DNA from: Cylindrotheca closterium
Taxonomy: Eukaryota > Bacillariophyta > Bacillariophyceae > Bacillariales > Bacillariaceae
NCBI GenBank assembly: GCA_933822405.4
Contig: CAKOGP040001747.1
Coordinates: 1-11,847, forward strand
Length of the DNA: 11,847 nt
Direction: 5' to 3'
Shown: positions 1-7,757 of the stretch, piece after piece
Position numbering within the stretch: position 1 is the stretch's first letter
Layout of the letters: each line of letters begins with the position of its first letter
Made by a program: the position numbers and the translations under genes
The notes under the pieces: generated by a model
What the model saw: only the letters and a program-made list of their open reading frames with translations
Database searches by the model: none
Told to the model about the DNA's origin: nothing

Positions 1-147
1 CACAGATCTGGATCTACCTTCAATACTTATCCATCTCTGTAAGTACTCGAACCGTACTCCCGTCCGTGTTCGATATCACGAATGTCCGACTTCACTGTCC
101 GACATGTTCGACTGTTCTTTTATCTGTCAAGATCCCATTTCACCAAC
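1..147 (-). other. Probable start of IleRS intron 2 (left edge)
   Basis: After the conserved NYKDVSDP the minus-strand frame hits a stop within two codons (DPCW then stop), so an intron or exon break must lie here. A donor of the form CCCT|GTTGGT at 148/147 or TTG|GTGAAA slightly downstream is possible. I could not find a convincing third exon before the edge. The segment has repeated TGTCCGAC and GTTCGA words but no other recognisable feature. Confidence 0.5.
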
Positions 148-984
148 AGGGATCACTGACATCCTTGTAGTTCAGATCAGCTTCAAAGTTGAACAAAGGA
201 GTACCACAAGCCATCGAGTATGGCATAACCTTGTTACCTTGGTATACCAAATCCTTTTCAAAGAGTTGTGAAAAGACCCACCAGACACTTTCCATAAAGG
301 AAGGATCCATAGTCTTGTAGTCATTCTCGAAATCAATCCATCTTCCAAGGCGGGTGATGGTAGATTCCCATTCTTTGGTGTACCGAGTAACAATTCCACG
401 ACAGGTATCCTTATACTTGTCAATACCCATTTCCAAGACTTGATCCCGATGCGTAATATTGAGTTTCTGATCAATTTTGTATTCCACAGGAAGACCATGA
501 CAATCCCATCCAGCCTGACGGTCGACATGCTTCCCTGTCATGACGGCGTAACGAGTGACGGTATCCTTGATAGTTCCAGCGAAGATGTGTCCATAATGTG
601 GCAATCCAGTAGCAAATGGAGGGCCATCATAAAATGTGTACTCCTTGCATTTGAAAATCGAGTTGAATAATAATTATAATATCATAGCATAAATAAATAT
701 CAACAACATGGTGGCAGTATTGAAACAAGATTCCGATGGATGTGAATTGGTTGCCAAATAAGGGTTACAGGAGTAAGAAAGTGTAAGAGATTGTTCGGTG
801 TCAAATGGATTATAATATTCACGATGGGCACTTGTGCAAAAGATTCCAAGCAATTTGCAACCACCTCATCTCCGCGCTCTAGACTAAGTTCGTTTTGACG
901 GTGAAAGGAATTCTCTTCCCTCCACTTCTTGACTATGCCTTCTTTGGTCTCGGCAAAGTTGAGTGCTGGAGGTAGTGATGACAT
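148..984 (-). CDS. Isoleucyl-tRNA synthetase, N-terminal exons (partial)
   Basis: This gene charges tRNA-Ile with isoleucine in ATP-dependent translation; by sequence it is the eukaryotic cytosolic type. Exon 1 (984-865, 40 codons) begins at an ATG in the context GACAAAATGTC and carries a conserved start reading [18 protein letters not shown]. Exon 2 (643-148) opens with [19 protein letters not shown], which contains the class I HIGH-type signature HYGH at about residues 56-59. It continues with [10 protein letters not shown] at about 85-94 and ends in NYKDVSDP, all typical of the IleRS catalytic and early editing-domain region. The exons join in phase 0 across a 221-nt GTGGTT...GCAAG intron (864-644), giving RGDE-EYTF. 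Exon 2 probably ends at 148 before a GT. The remaining roughly 900 or more residues, including KMSKS, lie off the left edge. Family assignment is firm; the exon 2 donor is less certain. Confidence 0.93.
644..864 (-). other. Intron 1 of the isoleucyl-tRNA synthetase gene
   Basis: This 221-nt intron is read on the minus strand from GTGGTTGC to an acceptor ending TGCAAG. It contains in-frame stops, is A/T-rich near its 3' half, and its removal restores an uninterrupted conserved sequence (RGDE joined to [13 protein letters not shown]). The boundaries come from protein continuity, not transcript data. Confidence 0.8.
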
Positions 985-1571
985 TTTGTCCAGTACTTTG
1001 CTTTATGAAAGAATAATTCCAAACCTACCGTACAGTACAATTCGATGAGGATATGATCGGTGGAAAGATAGGTTGAAACCTGTCATCGGACAGATGTACA
1101 GACGTTGGGTTGGCTTCAATGTGGAACTACTGTACTCTACGGTAGCTTTTGAACTTTTGGACACAAAGACACAACCGGTACCCAACGAATCTCGCGGTGA
1201 ATGGACGTATGCGAAAGAGGGCTGGCTTCGCTTGAGCACCCTTTTGCTAGCATTTTCATGTTTGTGGGTTCCAAAATAAATTATGTTTGTTGTCAAGGGA
1301 TATGATGAATGATAGAGAGGAAGAAGGGATCATAGTGGTCGTACAATTCGTACCAAACGATTTACTGTAATGTATTTATTGGCGGGAAAGTACTGGTACA
1401 GTTTCATCAATGATGCAGCTCCAGTGTTTTTAAAATTCTCAAGAAAACTCTTGGTCGAAAATGGAAATATATTATCGATGAGTAATACCAATGAATGTAA
1501 TTAAAAACTATTCACTGGTGCAAACAGAAACCGTTCTCTATATTCTTCAGTCATCATAAGTCACCTGTCTT
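985..1571. other. Intergenic region between IleRS and the vWD-protein gene
   Basis: This 587-nt gap lies between the start codon of the synthetase and the stop codon of the next gene upstream, both on the minus strand. It should hold the 3' UTR of the vWD gene and the synthetase promoter. Short open frames exist on both strands (for example 1003-1296 minus), but they have no recognisable motif. I see no TATA box, tRNA or repeat. Confidence 0.6.
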
Positions 1572-4487
1572 TCAGTCCCACTCCGGGATCACACTGATGG
1601 TGACATCTCCATCACTTGCAGGCTTCACAAGAACGTCCACCGATCCTATCTTGTTGGTGGAACAACCGGCGACTGCTGCTTCTGATGGTGTAACCGTGAA
1701 TTGAAGCATCTCAGTGTCCACGGCATTAGAGCCCAATGCTGAAGGAACCAAAACAGGAAAAACCAGAACTGTCACAGGCCCACTTCCACCGCCGTCATTC
1801 CAGTGGGCATTCAATTCGATAGATATTTGATTGGCCCATGCACCTGATTCATGAGAGTCACCAAAGAAGACCAACACACTTTCTGCACTTGAGCCCAGAC
1901 TGTCGAATGTGCCGGCGGAATACATATATGTGGAAGAAATCGGACAAGAAGATTCGGATCCTACTTTCTCACCAAGAAACGATGTCCCTGTTACCAAGGT
2001 GTTGCTTCGGCCGCTGGCCCAAAAGTATTGAATAGAAAGATAGAGGCCCTCAATTGCGCTCACTTTGAGAATCCCAGTGTCACCTTTCTTAATTCTGTTT
2101 ACCTCAAATGCAATGCCTGAGTCCACGGAATACACAACCACTGCGTACAAAAGAGTGAAAACGAGTGGAGAATCACGTGCAAGCTCACCGTTGATCCGCG
2201 GTACAGCTTGGAAACTGAAACCACTTCCCGCTGCACCCGAAGATTCCACCGAATGGACAGTGGAAAATATCAAGTCGCGGGCAACTATATCCTCACCTCT
2301 GCCTGTACCAATATCTTCCAGTGTGGCCACAGGCACAGTGGAAACTTCAAATGTCTCGCTGTCGATTTCGAACACTACAAACTCTTCCACTTCAGTACTG
2401 CCTGGTGCATCAGATATAGAAAGATCAACTGTCAAGACAATGTCCGTAGGGCTGTCTGCCACTACAGCATTGGGGCTAGCCCGAAATGCATTGGACAACG
2501 AGCTAGAACCGTAAGATGCTTCAGCTTCTAGCAGGCTCTGGGCACCTTCGACCCCAAGTACAATTCCATCCACGAGACAAGCCTCATTACTGCCACAGAG
2601 CTCTCGAAGCTCCTGGCTTGCTTGGCTTAGGTCAACGGAACCAGGATACTCTTCATCGCACCCAGACAAGCTCAAAAAGTCCCCTGCTTGGTTGTACGTA
2701 AACAGGGATTCGGAGACGTCGCTGATGCACCATTCGGTTGTGCAGTACTTGTATCCGTCTTCATTACTGAATCGGAAATTTGTGTCCAAAACTTCACCAT
2801 TCTTCGTGGTCCAGTCATTGAAAGGGTTACCGTCCGGAGAACCCAAAAGCCCGCTGATGGCGTCCCCTCGAATGGAACTTGGAACTCGAACGTTAACTTC
2901 AAGGTGTGGGACACCGATTAAGATGAAATCAGCTACCACCGACAGTTTGGAAGCTTTGAAGAACACTGTATGAGTTCTACCACTGACAGTGACTCGAAAT
3001 TGATCATCATCGTAACCTGCACCAAGCTCAAGCTTGCTTCCATCGACAAACAGGTCGATTTTTCCAGCGTAGGTCTGAGGGATGGAGATTTCAATCGTGT
3101 GCCCTGAGAATCCAGTAGTTCCAGCAAAACCTGTCGCAAGGGATACAAACTGGTCCAACCTTTCAAACCTAGTTTGAATTTGAAGGCCTGATGTTGCCAA
3201 TCGGAAGAGCACAAAGTCCCCCTTACCTTGACAGGAGTAACGGATGTTGTCAAATGTTACCAGATGAGGGTCGCCAGCGGCGCCTCCAAAATCGCAGTTG
3301 GACGGATCTTCGCAGCATGGATCACCTCTACAAGGATCATCGCTCGTGATTGGTGCTTCGGTGAATGTTGGACTTGGTGCTCCAGTGGGTGTTGGACTTG
3401 GTGCTCCAGTGGGTGTTGGACTTGGTGCTTCAGTGGGTGTTGGACTTGGTGCTCCAGTGGGTGCTGGACTTGCATCTGGGGGCATATCTGAGACCATGGC
3501 AAGTACAAAATCTGCATAAGCTTTCGCAAGTGATGCATTGTCTATCAAGGTAACCAATAGTTTCGTCAACTTTAGAATAGGACCACCCACAAAAAACGAA
3601 GCAAAATTTGCAGACAATCCACCAATCCAGAGAGCATAATCAACCGAGGTCATATTGTTTGCAACTTCAGCAAAGATTTCTTTCACACTGAAGTTTGACA
3701 AGAAAGTGAGCGCAAAGTTTCCCATTTCTTTCAAGACGGCAGGCCTGAAAATTGTGCCGTCTGCTCGAATCGCAGCCTTGAGTGCATCTTGAAAATCAAA
3801 GAATGCCCTTGGTTCAAGTCTCTTTGCAAGTATCGTAAACGTTTTTTCTAGAGTTCCTTTAGGGAGTGAGGTAATTTCAGAGACTGCTTGGGATAGTACT
3901 TCCACACCTAAATTGACAGCCGCCACGAAGACCTTGTCATTACGCAGATCCAGATTATTTGGGTCAGATCGCTGTAGTCCACGGTTGTTATTGTCTTCGT
4001 TGTCCAAGTCACTTGGTTCAAACACAGTTGGACCCATGAGGAAATTCAAGATTTCTCGATCCGATACTTCTTGTCCCTCCGTATAGGGGTTGGAACGGAC
4101 TGCATTCGTGAAGAATTGTAGTTCTTCAATGGCTTTGTCACCATCGAGAAAGAGATCGATGTCTGATTTGTTGGAGCTAGTAATTTGATCCAACCAATAT
4201 GCTTGATCCTTGGTGAACCCTTCGGCTTCAAATAAAGTAAATAAAGTATTGCCTACCCCAGAGCCACCTTTGCTTTTCTTGGTACTCTTTGTTGAGGCAC
4301 CTTTGCTTTTCTTGGTACTCTTTGTTGAGGTTTTCTTACCAAGATTACGTTTCATACGAATGGATTGGACTCCTCGTTTATTCCGTTCTTGCACGAGCGA
4401 ACGAGGACGACGAATGCCGGCAGCAAGAGCAACCGAAAGGGTTGAGAAAAAGAGGGAGACAGAGAGCAAGTATACTTTGACTTTCAT
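1572..4487 (-). CDS. Secreted von Willebrand type D domain protein with Lys/Ser and Pro/Thr repeats
   Basis: This is an unspliced 971-residue protein. Residues 1-23 form a clear signal peptide (KVYLLSVSLFFSTLSVALAA), so it should enter the secretory pathway. Next come a basic stretch with an RxL tripeptide (RSL, 29-31), a Lys/Ser/Thr repeat with two KSTKKSK blocks (56-73), and a helical-looking region (80-335). A Pro/Thr hinge of 8-residue APSPTPT repeats (about 346-379) is followed by a Cys-rich DDPCRGDPCCEDPSNC spacer. A vWD domain starts with GDPHLVTFDNIRYSCQGKGDF (405-425) and includes GLLGSPDGNPFNDW (546-559). The C-terminal 350 residues are beta-rich looking, with no family I recognise. 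vWD domains mediate protein-protein or adhesive contacts outside cells; no enzyme motif is visible. The start is the first ATG of the frame and gives the signal peptide directly. A cell-wall or extracellular-matrix role is inferred. Confidence 0.9.
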   Translation of the reverse strand: MKVKVYLLSVSLFFSTLSVALAAGIRRPRSLVQERNKRGVQSIRMKRNLGKKTSTKSTKKSKGASTKSTKKSKGGSGVGNTLFTLFEAEGFTKDQAYWLDQITSSNKSDIDLFLDGDKAIEELQFFTNAVRSNPYTEGQEVSDREILNFLMGPTVFEPSDLDNEDNNNRGLQRSDPNNLDLRNDKVFVAAVNLGVEVLSQAVSEITSLPKGTLEKTFTILAKRLEPRAFFDFQDALKAAIRADGTIFRPAVLKEMGNFALTFLSNFSVKEIFAEVANNMTSVDYALWIGGLSANFASFFVGGPILKLTKLLVTLIDNASLAKAYADFVLAMVSDMPPDASPAPTGAPSPTPTEAPSPTPTGAPSPTPTGAPSPTFTEAPITSDDPCRGDPCCEDPSNCDFGGAAGDPHLVTFDNIRYSCQGKGDFVLFRLATSGLQIQTRFERLDQFVSLATGFAGTTGFSGHTIEISIPQTYAGKIDLFVDGSKLELGAGYDDDQFRVTVSGRTHTVFFKASKLSVVADFILIGVPHLEVNVRVPSSIRGDAISGLLGSPDGNPFNDWTTKNGEVLDTNFRFSNEDGYKYCTTEWCISDVSESLFTYNQAGDFLSLSGCDEEYPGSVDLSQASQELRELCGSNEACLVDGIVLGVEGAQSLLEAEASYGSSSLSNAFRASPNAVVADSPTDIVLTVDLSISDAPGSTEVEEFVVFEIDSETFEVSTVPVATLEDIGTGRGEDIVARDLIFSTVHSVESSGAAGSGFSFQAVPRINGELARDSPLVFTLLYAVVVYSVDSGIAFEVNRIKKGDTGILKVSAIEGLYLSIQYFWASGRSNTLVTGTSFLGEKVGSESSCPISSTYMYSAGTFDSLGSSAESVLVFFGDSHESGAWANQISIELNAHWNDGGGSGPVTVLVFPVLVPSALGSNAVDTEMLQFTVTPSEAAVAGCSTNKIGSVDVLVKPASDGDVTISVIPEWD
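3351..3452 (-). repeat. 24-nt coding repeat: Pro/Thr-rich hinge
   Basis: About four tandem 24-nt units encode (G/E)APSPTPT, an 8-residue Pro/Ser/Thr repeat that separates the N-terminal region from the vWD domain. The units are nearly identical at DNA level, differing by ccagtg/tcagtg and by the last unit (PSPTFT), which suggests recent slippage expansion. Such hinges are commonly O-glycosylated spacers in secreted proteins. The copy number may vary between alleles. Confidence 0.9.
4265..4330 (-). repeat. 33-nt coding repeat: STKSTKKSKG(A/G)
   Basis: Two consecutive, almost identical 33-nt units encode an 11-residue STKSTKKSKG(A/G) repeat just behind the signal peptide of the vWD protein. 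Each unit gives lysines spaced K-xx-K-xx-K. The near identity at the nucleotide level indicates a recent tandem duplication. Confidence 0.9.
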
Positions 4488-5134
4488 AACAATCTCGGTT
4501 TTACTTTGGATGAAAAACTATGAGCACTGGGATGGTTTTTAGTTTAGCGCGTCTGGACCAAGAGTAACTCGCATTTCTGTGGATTTCCTACTGTTCGACG
4601 ATGGTACAAAACAAGTACGAAACATTACGATAAGAACGCCGGCAGAAAAGTCATTTTGGCCGTGGATAAATGCTGCGCGTGCACACCCAAGCGCGCAGGT
4701 CTGGTTCGATTGGATCATATTCAAGATTCACTCATATTGCACTCATGATACCGAACTATTTATCGGTTGTAAATTTTTCGAGCCACAAGGCAATGCTGGA
4801 TTGGAGAGGCTGACGCAACTGAGTCCGTTCGCCGTATTCACAGCAGGTGTTGGCTAGCGAAGGACGGACGGATCGGAACGCCCAAGTACGTATGCAAAGA
4901 AGGTAGGCGCGTAGATACGATGCAAAGCAACAAATCAGATGATTGATTGATTCTTCTTCTTCAAGGAGGACGATTGCAATTTGCCACAATCAGGCAAACT
5001 TAGGTCTCCTTACGCCGCAGCAAATCATAGCATGATAACAGTACAGCACCAAACTGCCTAGTACTACTCTTCATAGATACTACAAAATTACCAGCCGCAT
5101 CTTGCTTCTTTTTCAACACGCTGTAGAGGGTGAT
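4488..5134. other. Intergenic region upstream of the vWD-protein gene
   Basis: This gene-free stretch should contain the minus-strand promoter of the vWD gene. I see no canonical TATA box close to the start. A small GATT/CTT microsatellite occurs at about 4940-4964. Open frames such as 4579-4857 show no family motif and no supported ATG. Nothing else is recognisable. Confidence 0.5.
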
Positions 5135-5220
5135 ATTTCAAAGCGCTCCCTCTTTTTATTTGCATCTCCATGACAACTGAAGGCAATGTACTATTGACAA
5201 TGACGGGTCCAACAAAAACG
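5135..5220 (+). repeat. Degenerate upstream copy of the 158-bp tandem unit
   Basis: The segment reads ATTTCAAAGCGCTCCCTC and then TTTTTA, followed after a gap by CTATTGACAATGAC. Both parts resemble, in the same order and orientation, the ATTTCAAAACGC-TCCTCGTTTTTA and CTATTACAATGACC parts of the better-preserved copies at 5320 and 8222. The offset to copy 1 is about 185 bp. The match is patchy, so this is a tentative third, older copy. Confidence 0.4.
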
Positions 5221-5250
5221 CAATGCGTCCCAGTCATGCCTCGTGGCTTG

Positions 5251-5354
5251 ACTCGGATCTCTCCCTACCTATGGTACCGGTAGCTAGCTGGTACACGTGT
5301 ACAGTATGCAGTAAATGACATTTCAAAACGCTTCCTCGTTTTTAGTGTCACCGG
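5251..5354 (+). repeat. Tandem unit copy 1, left part (transposon left flank)
   Basis: From ACTCGGATCTC to TCACCGG this matches 8145-8256 almost base for base in direct orientation. Both include GGTACCGGTAGCTAGCTGG, a GTACACGTGTAC-type palindrome (GTACACGCGTAC in the other copy), CAGTAAATGACATTTCAAAACGC and TCCTCGTTTTTAG. The main difference is a roughly 10-nt indel after GTACAGTA. The match stops exactly at CACCGG, where the terminal sequence of the mobile element begins. It is therefore the left half of a repeat unit split by insertion. Confidence 0.85.
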
Positions 5355-5454
5355 GGATGCACCACAACGTCAAACGCACGCCCAAAATCTGTCCGTTTAG
5401 ATTGTTTTGAGATTTTTTTAAAAAGCTAAATAATTTGAACGTGTCTGTTAAAAT
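5355..5454 (+). repeat. Left terminal inverted repeat
   Basis: This pairs with 8001-8094 in inverted orientation. Shared blocks in order are GCACCACAACGT, CGCAC, TGTCCGTTTA followed closely by TTGTTT, a T-run, and GTGTC(T/C)GTT followed by AAAAT/ATTTT. The outer 15 bases match best and the inner part has small indels. TGTCCGTT-like words recur twice in each end and may be transposase binding sites (inference). Confidence 0.78.
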
Positions 5455-5457
5455 GCT

Positions 5458-5682
5458 CTGCGTCTTTGACGCGGCGGGACGTTTCTTTTGACGCGGGATT
5501 GACGCAAGTTGCGTCAATTTGACGCGGAGTTGCGTCATTTGACGCGTAATCGGCGTCAAACTGACGCATCTCTGCGTCAATCTGACGCATCTCTGCGTCA
5601 ATCTGACGCAACTCTGCGTCGTCAAACTGACGCAACTCCGCGTCAATTTCACGCGGGCTTGCATGTCTTCGACGCGGGACGA
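5458..5682. repeat. Left subterminal GACGC palindrome array
   Basis: This stretch contains more than fifteen GACGC/GCGTC words arranged as small palindromes, including the near-perfect TTGACGCAAGTTGCGTCAA at 5499-5517. It also contains a 21-nt tandem repeat of CTGACGCATCTCTGCGTC plus AAT (5561-5581, 5582-5602, partial 5603-5620). The spacing keeps open frames on both strands, which produces spurious repetitive peptides. Position just inside the terminal repeat and a related array at the other end suggest a subterminal recognition region. Confidence 0.85.
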
Positions 5683-5880
5683 ACCCGCGTACCCGTACAC
5701 GTGTACCAGTTCATCATTGTGATGAAAACATCGGAGTATGTGAATGAATGGAAGTTGGAGTTGTCCACTTGCCTCTCATTCCAATGAGAAATGCCCATTT
5801 CTTCAAAGAAGTTATTTACACTGTGACCTTCGTATCGACTGCCATCTGAGTCCACAGAGCAAGTAACCGGATATTGAACA

Positions 5881-6174
5881 ATGGATCTGATGGAAATTGA
5901 CAAAGCTGGGGCACATAATGGCGATGATGCTATTATCCAAGCAAGACGCAACGACCTCATAAATGAGTTCGAAGCCCTCGATGAAATTCACCAACAGATA
6001 TTTTGGTTTTATTACCTACACATCTTCACCGGCGGAGGTATTGGTGGAGATATTGAGCTCTGTGGGTCCGTCTTTCACTACAAAATTACGGCAGCTTGGA
6101 CAGAGAAAATCTCCAAGCAAAAATTCACCTACAGAGCAAAGAAGCTGAAACCACTTGTATTGAAATTTCAATAA
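5881..6174 (+). CDS. Hypothetical 97-residue ORF inside the transposon
   Basis: This ORF starts at an ATG in a favourable context (ACAATGG) with an in-frame stop just upstream. The product is acidic at its start (MDLMEIDKAG), has an amphipathic helix-like NDLINEFEALDEIHQQIF, an aromatic patch FWFYYLHIF, a Gly-rich turn and a basic C-terminus (KKLKPLVLKF). I do not recognise a family. It is on the same strand as the transposase and could be an accessory protein, or a first exon joined to the transposase (a possible GT donor lies at the GGAG|GTATTG site), but no junction is proven. It may equally be non-coding. Confidence 0.33.
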   Translation: MDLMEIDKAGAHNGDDAIIQARRNDLINEFEALDEIHQQIFWFYYLHIFTGGGIGGDIELCGSVFHYKITAAWTEKISKQKFTYRAKKLKPLVLKFQ

Positions 6175-6202
6175 TATAGTTTACGCCCAACAGGAGATGT
6201 CC

Positions 6203-6436
6203 CTATTTTTCTTGTTCCATTGGATGGTGGAAGAAGACCCGATCGTGTAACGTTGGACACTCTCCGCTGGGTGCAACATCCGCGAAACCCTCAGCCAAGT
6301 GAGATGTGGTGATGACTAATAGTTTCTTGTTTGTAGGAGTTGTAAACTTTAAACGGAAGATGGTATTCAAAATAGAACCTATAATTTGACTTTTAAGTGC
6401 TACACGGCTAGTTTGATTCTTATTTGACGCGGCCAT
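6203..6436 (-). CDS. Hypothetical 77-residue ORF inside the transposon
   Basis: This minus-strand ORF begins at ATG 6436, 19 nt after the stop of the larger minus-strand ORF at 6455. The product starts MAASNKNQTSRVALKSQI and contains TNKKLLVITTSHLAEGFADV, followed by an acidic/His C-terminus (HDRVFFHHPMEQEK). No known domain is identified. It could be the 3' part of one spliced or decayed minus-strand gene together with the ORF at 6455-6817. Confidence that it is translated on its own is low. Confidence 0.28.
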   Translation of the reverse strand: MAASNKNQTSRVALKSQIIGSILNTIFRLKFTTPTNKKLLVITTSHLAEGFADVAPSGECPTLHDRVFFHHPMEQEK

Positions 6437-6454
6437 ACTATCTCATGGGTTTGC

Positions 6455-6817
6455 CTACTGTTTTTGTGCCTGTGACTCCTTTGGAGTATCTCCAAGGTTT
6501 GGCATCTCGAGCCCAGCCTCACTGTTTTGTTCATCAGCGGAATCCCCCAGATAGCCCCTGTACTGCTCAAAGATCTTGTAGAAAACATATTTGAGAATGG
6601 ATTTGGCAATATTGGGACTGACCTTTCTTTCATAGGCATACTTAGCCAGGGATCTGGCAACGTCTCCCATTCCTTTCAGGATCTTTCTGCTCTCCTTGTC
6701 TCGATTGTTCAGGAACTTATCGCATCCGGCATTCTTGTTGAACACCAAAGAACGAGGTATGACAGAAGATGTGTTAAGCCGTGTTGTGTAAAAATTTTCA
6801 CTACCTTTGAACGTCAT
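6455..6817 (-). CDS. Hypothetical 120-residue protein, opposite strand in the transposon
   Basis: The frame is open from 6907 to the stop at 6455; the first ATG is at 6817, giving 120 residues (about 150 if an upstream exon joins the open part, which reads SDYKRCWVDLSKGNAGYSG). The middle is strongly helical and basic (NNRDKESRKILKGMGDVARS, then KSILKYVFYKIFEQYRGYL), and the tail is acidic/polar (DSADEQNSEAG). No DNA-binding signature is recognisable. Harbinger elements often carry a second gene beside the transposase, but I see no Myb/SANT pattern here. The opposite frame (6527-6832 plus) is also open but has a less protein-like composition. Confidence 0.42.
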   Translation of the reverse strand: MTFKGSENFYTTRLNTSSVIPRSLVFNKNAGCDKFLNNRDKESRKILKGMGDVARSLAKYAYERKVSPNIAKSILKYVFYKIFEQYRGYLGDSADEQNSEAGLEMPNLGDTPKESQAQKQ

Positions 6818-6897
6818 TCCAACATTGACTGAATTTTCACCAGAGTATCCAGCATTCCCTTTGGATAAGTCAACCCAACATCGCTTGTAATCACTAG

Positions 6898-7662
6898 TGG
6901 CATATAGCTAGTAACATTTGGAACAGACTAGCTGAAAGCAACAAAATTCCCAAGGGTGGTGCCCCACGTCATCTTCTATATGCTTATGTTCTACTCAAGA
7001 AGTATGCTGGCGATGACGCCAATGCAAAGATGGTTAGTTGCAGTGCAAATACATTTCGTAAGTGGGCTTGGATTTTCATTCCTCTTGTGCATGACCTACA
7101 CCACCAGGTGATTCGGATGGATCTCCGACTGATTGGATGGAACAAGTTGGTCACAATGGCTTCAATTGTCTACGATGCTACTACGTTTGGGTGCTTTGAT
7201 AAGTGGCCGTTCGACAGTAAAATGTGGGATGTTAAACGCCACAAAGCAGGCCTCAAGTATGATGTTGCTAGCTCTATTCACAACGGCTATATTGTCCATT
7301 GGAGCGGTTGGCACAAGGGTGGCAAGTCGGATATAAAGATTTTCCGAGAGGAGCTGAAGTCAAAATTGGACGCAGGTGAATGTGTCGAGGCTGATGCTGG
7401 GTGTTCAGGCGAATGCTGTTTGAAGAATCCTCAAGTCGCCAAATCGCGTCGGGCAAAGCAGCAAAAGGGTGTTGTTCGTGCAAGACAAGAATGTGTCTTT
7501 TGCAAGATGAAAAAGTTCCAATCATTGCGAGGTATTTGGATCCATAACTATGATAAGCATACGTTTGCGGTAGGTGCTGTCCTGGTATCAATACAAATTG
7601 GTTTAGAGCTTGGAACTGTGAAATTTTGGGATATACCTGACTATGAAGCCGAGTACTTCTGA
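6898..7662 (+). CDS. DDE transposase (IS5/Harbinger-like, DDE_Tnp_4 type), 5' end unresolved
   Basis: This enzyme would cut and rejoin the element's ends. The frame is open from 6898; the first in-frame ATG is at 7030 (210 residues from there). Recognisable family sequence already precedes it: PKGGAPRHLLYAYVLLKKYA, so the true start must be an upstream exon or has been lost. Numbered from 7030, the fold has TFRKWAW (8-14), the first Asp in VYDATTF (D49), KAGLKYDVA (72-80), the second Asp in GGKSDIKIF (D101), EADAGCSGE (120-128), and a Glu in RARQECVFCKMKKF (E154). It ends with WIHNYDKHTFAVGAVLVSIQ and a DIPDYE tail. Substitutions at usually conserved places (DAT for DGT, AGC for DGY) may mean divergence or decay, but no frameshift or stop interrupts the domain. 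Confidence 0.82.
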   Translation, partial: WHIASNIWNRLAESNKIPKGGAPRHLLYAYVLLKKYAGDDANAKMVSCSANTFRKWAWIFIPLVHDLHHQVIRMDLRLIGWNKLVTMASIVYDATTFGCFDKWPFDSKMWDVKRHKAGLKYDVASSIHNGYIVHWSGWHKGGKSDIKIFREELKSKLDAGECVEADAGCSGECCLKNPQVAKSRRAKQQKGVVRARQECVFCKMKKFQSLRGIWIHNYDKHTFAVGAVLVSIQIGLELGTVKFWDIPDYEAEYF

Positions 7663-7757
7663 GAAACGGATCCAGAACTGTAGCCCCATAGCATAATGAA
7701 ATAGCTGGTGTCAGAACCTGTACTGTGCTCTTATAACATTGTGTTTCTGGCCTCGCT

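Noticed and set aside
1003..1296. 97-residue minus-strand ORF directly upstream of IleRS
   Set aside because: It has no motif, ends in a stop before the synthetase start, and lies in promoter sequence; it does not look like a targeting exon.
3228..3553. Plus-strand frames rich in WTWCSSGC or LGAPVGVG repeats
   Set aside because: They are antisense readings of the Pro/Thr hinge repeat inside the well-supported vWD gene.
4579..4857. 92-residue plus-strand open frame upstream of the vWD gene
   Set aside because: It has no recognised domain and no convincing ATG; probably a chance frame.
5458..5682. Possible CRISPR array
   Set aside because: Repeats are 21 nt, directly abutting and palindromic, with no spacers and no cas genes, in a eukaryotic-type context.
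5323..5700. Minus-strand ORF with a repetitive (V/R)RLTQRCVRLT product, and similar repetitive frames at 5426-5635 and 5509-5787
   Set aside because: The 21-nt GACGC repeat has a length divisible by three, so it keeps several frames open on both strands; the peptides are by-products of the repeat.
6527..6832. 101-residue plus-strand ORF opposite the minus-strand accessory frame
   Set aside because: The minus frame is longer and more protein-like; no evidence favours the plus reading, and only one of the two is likely real.
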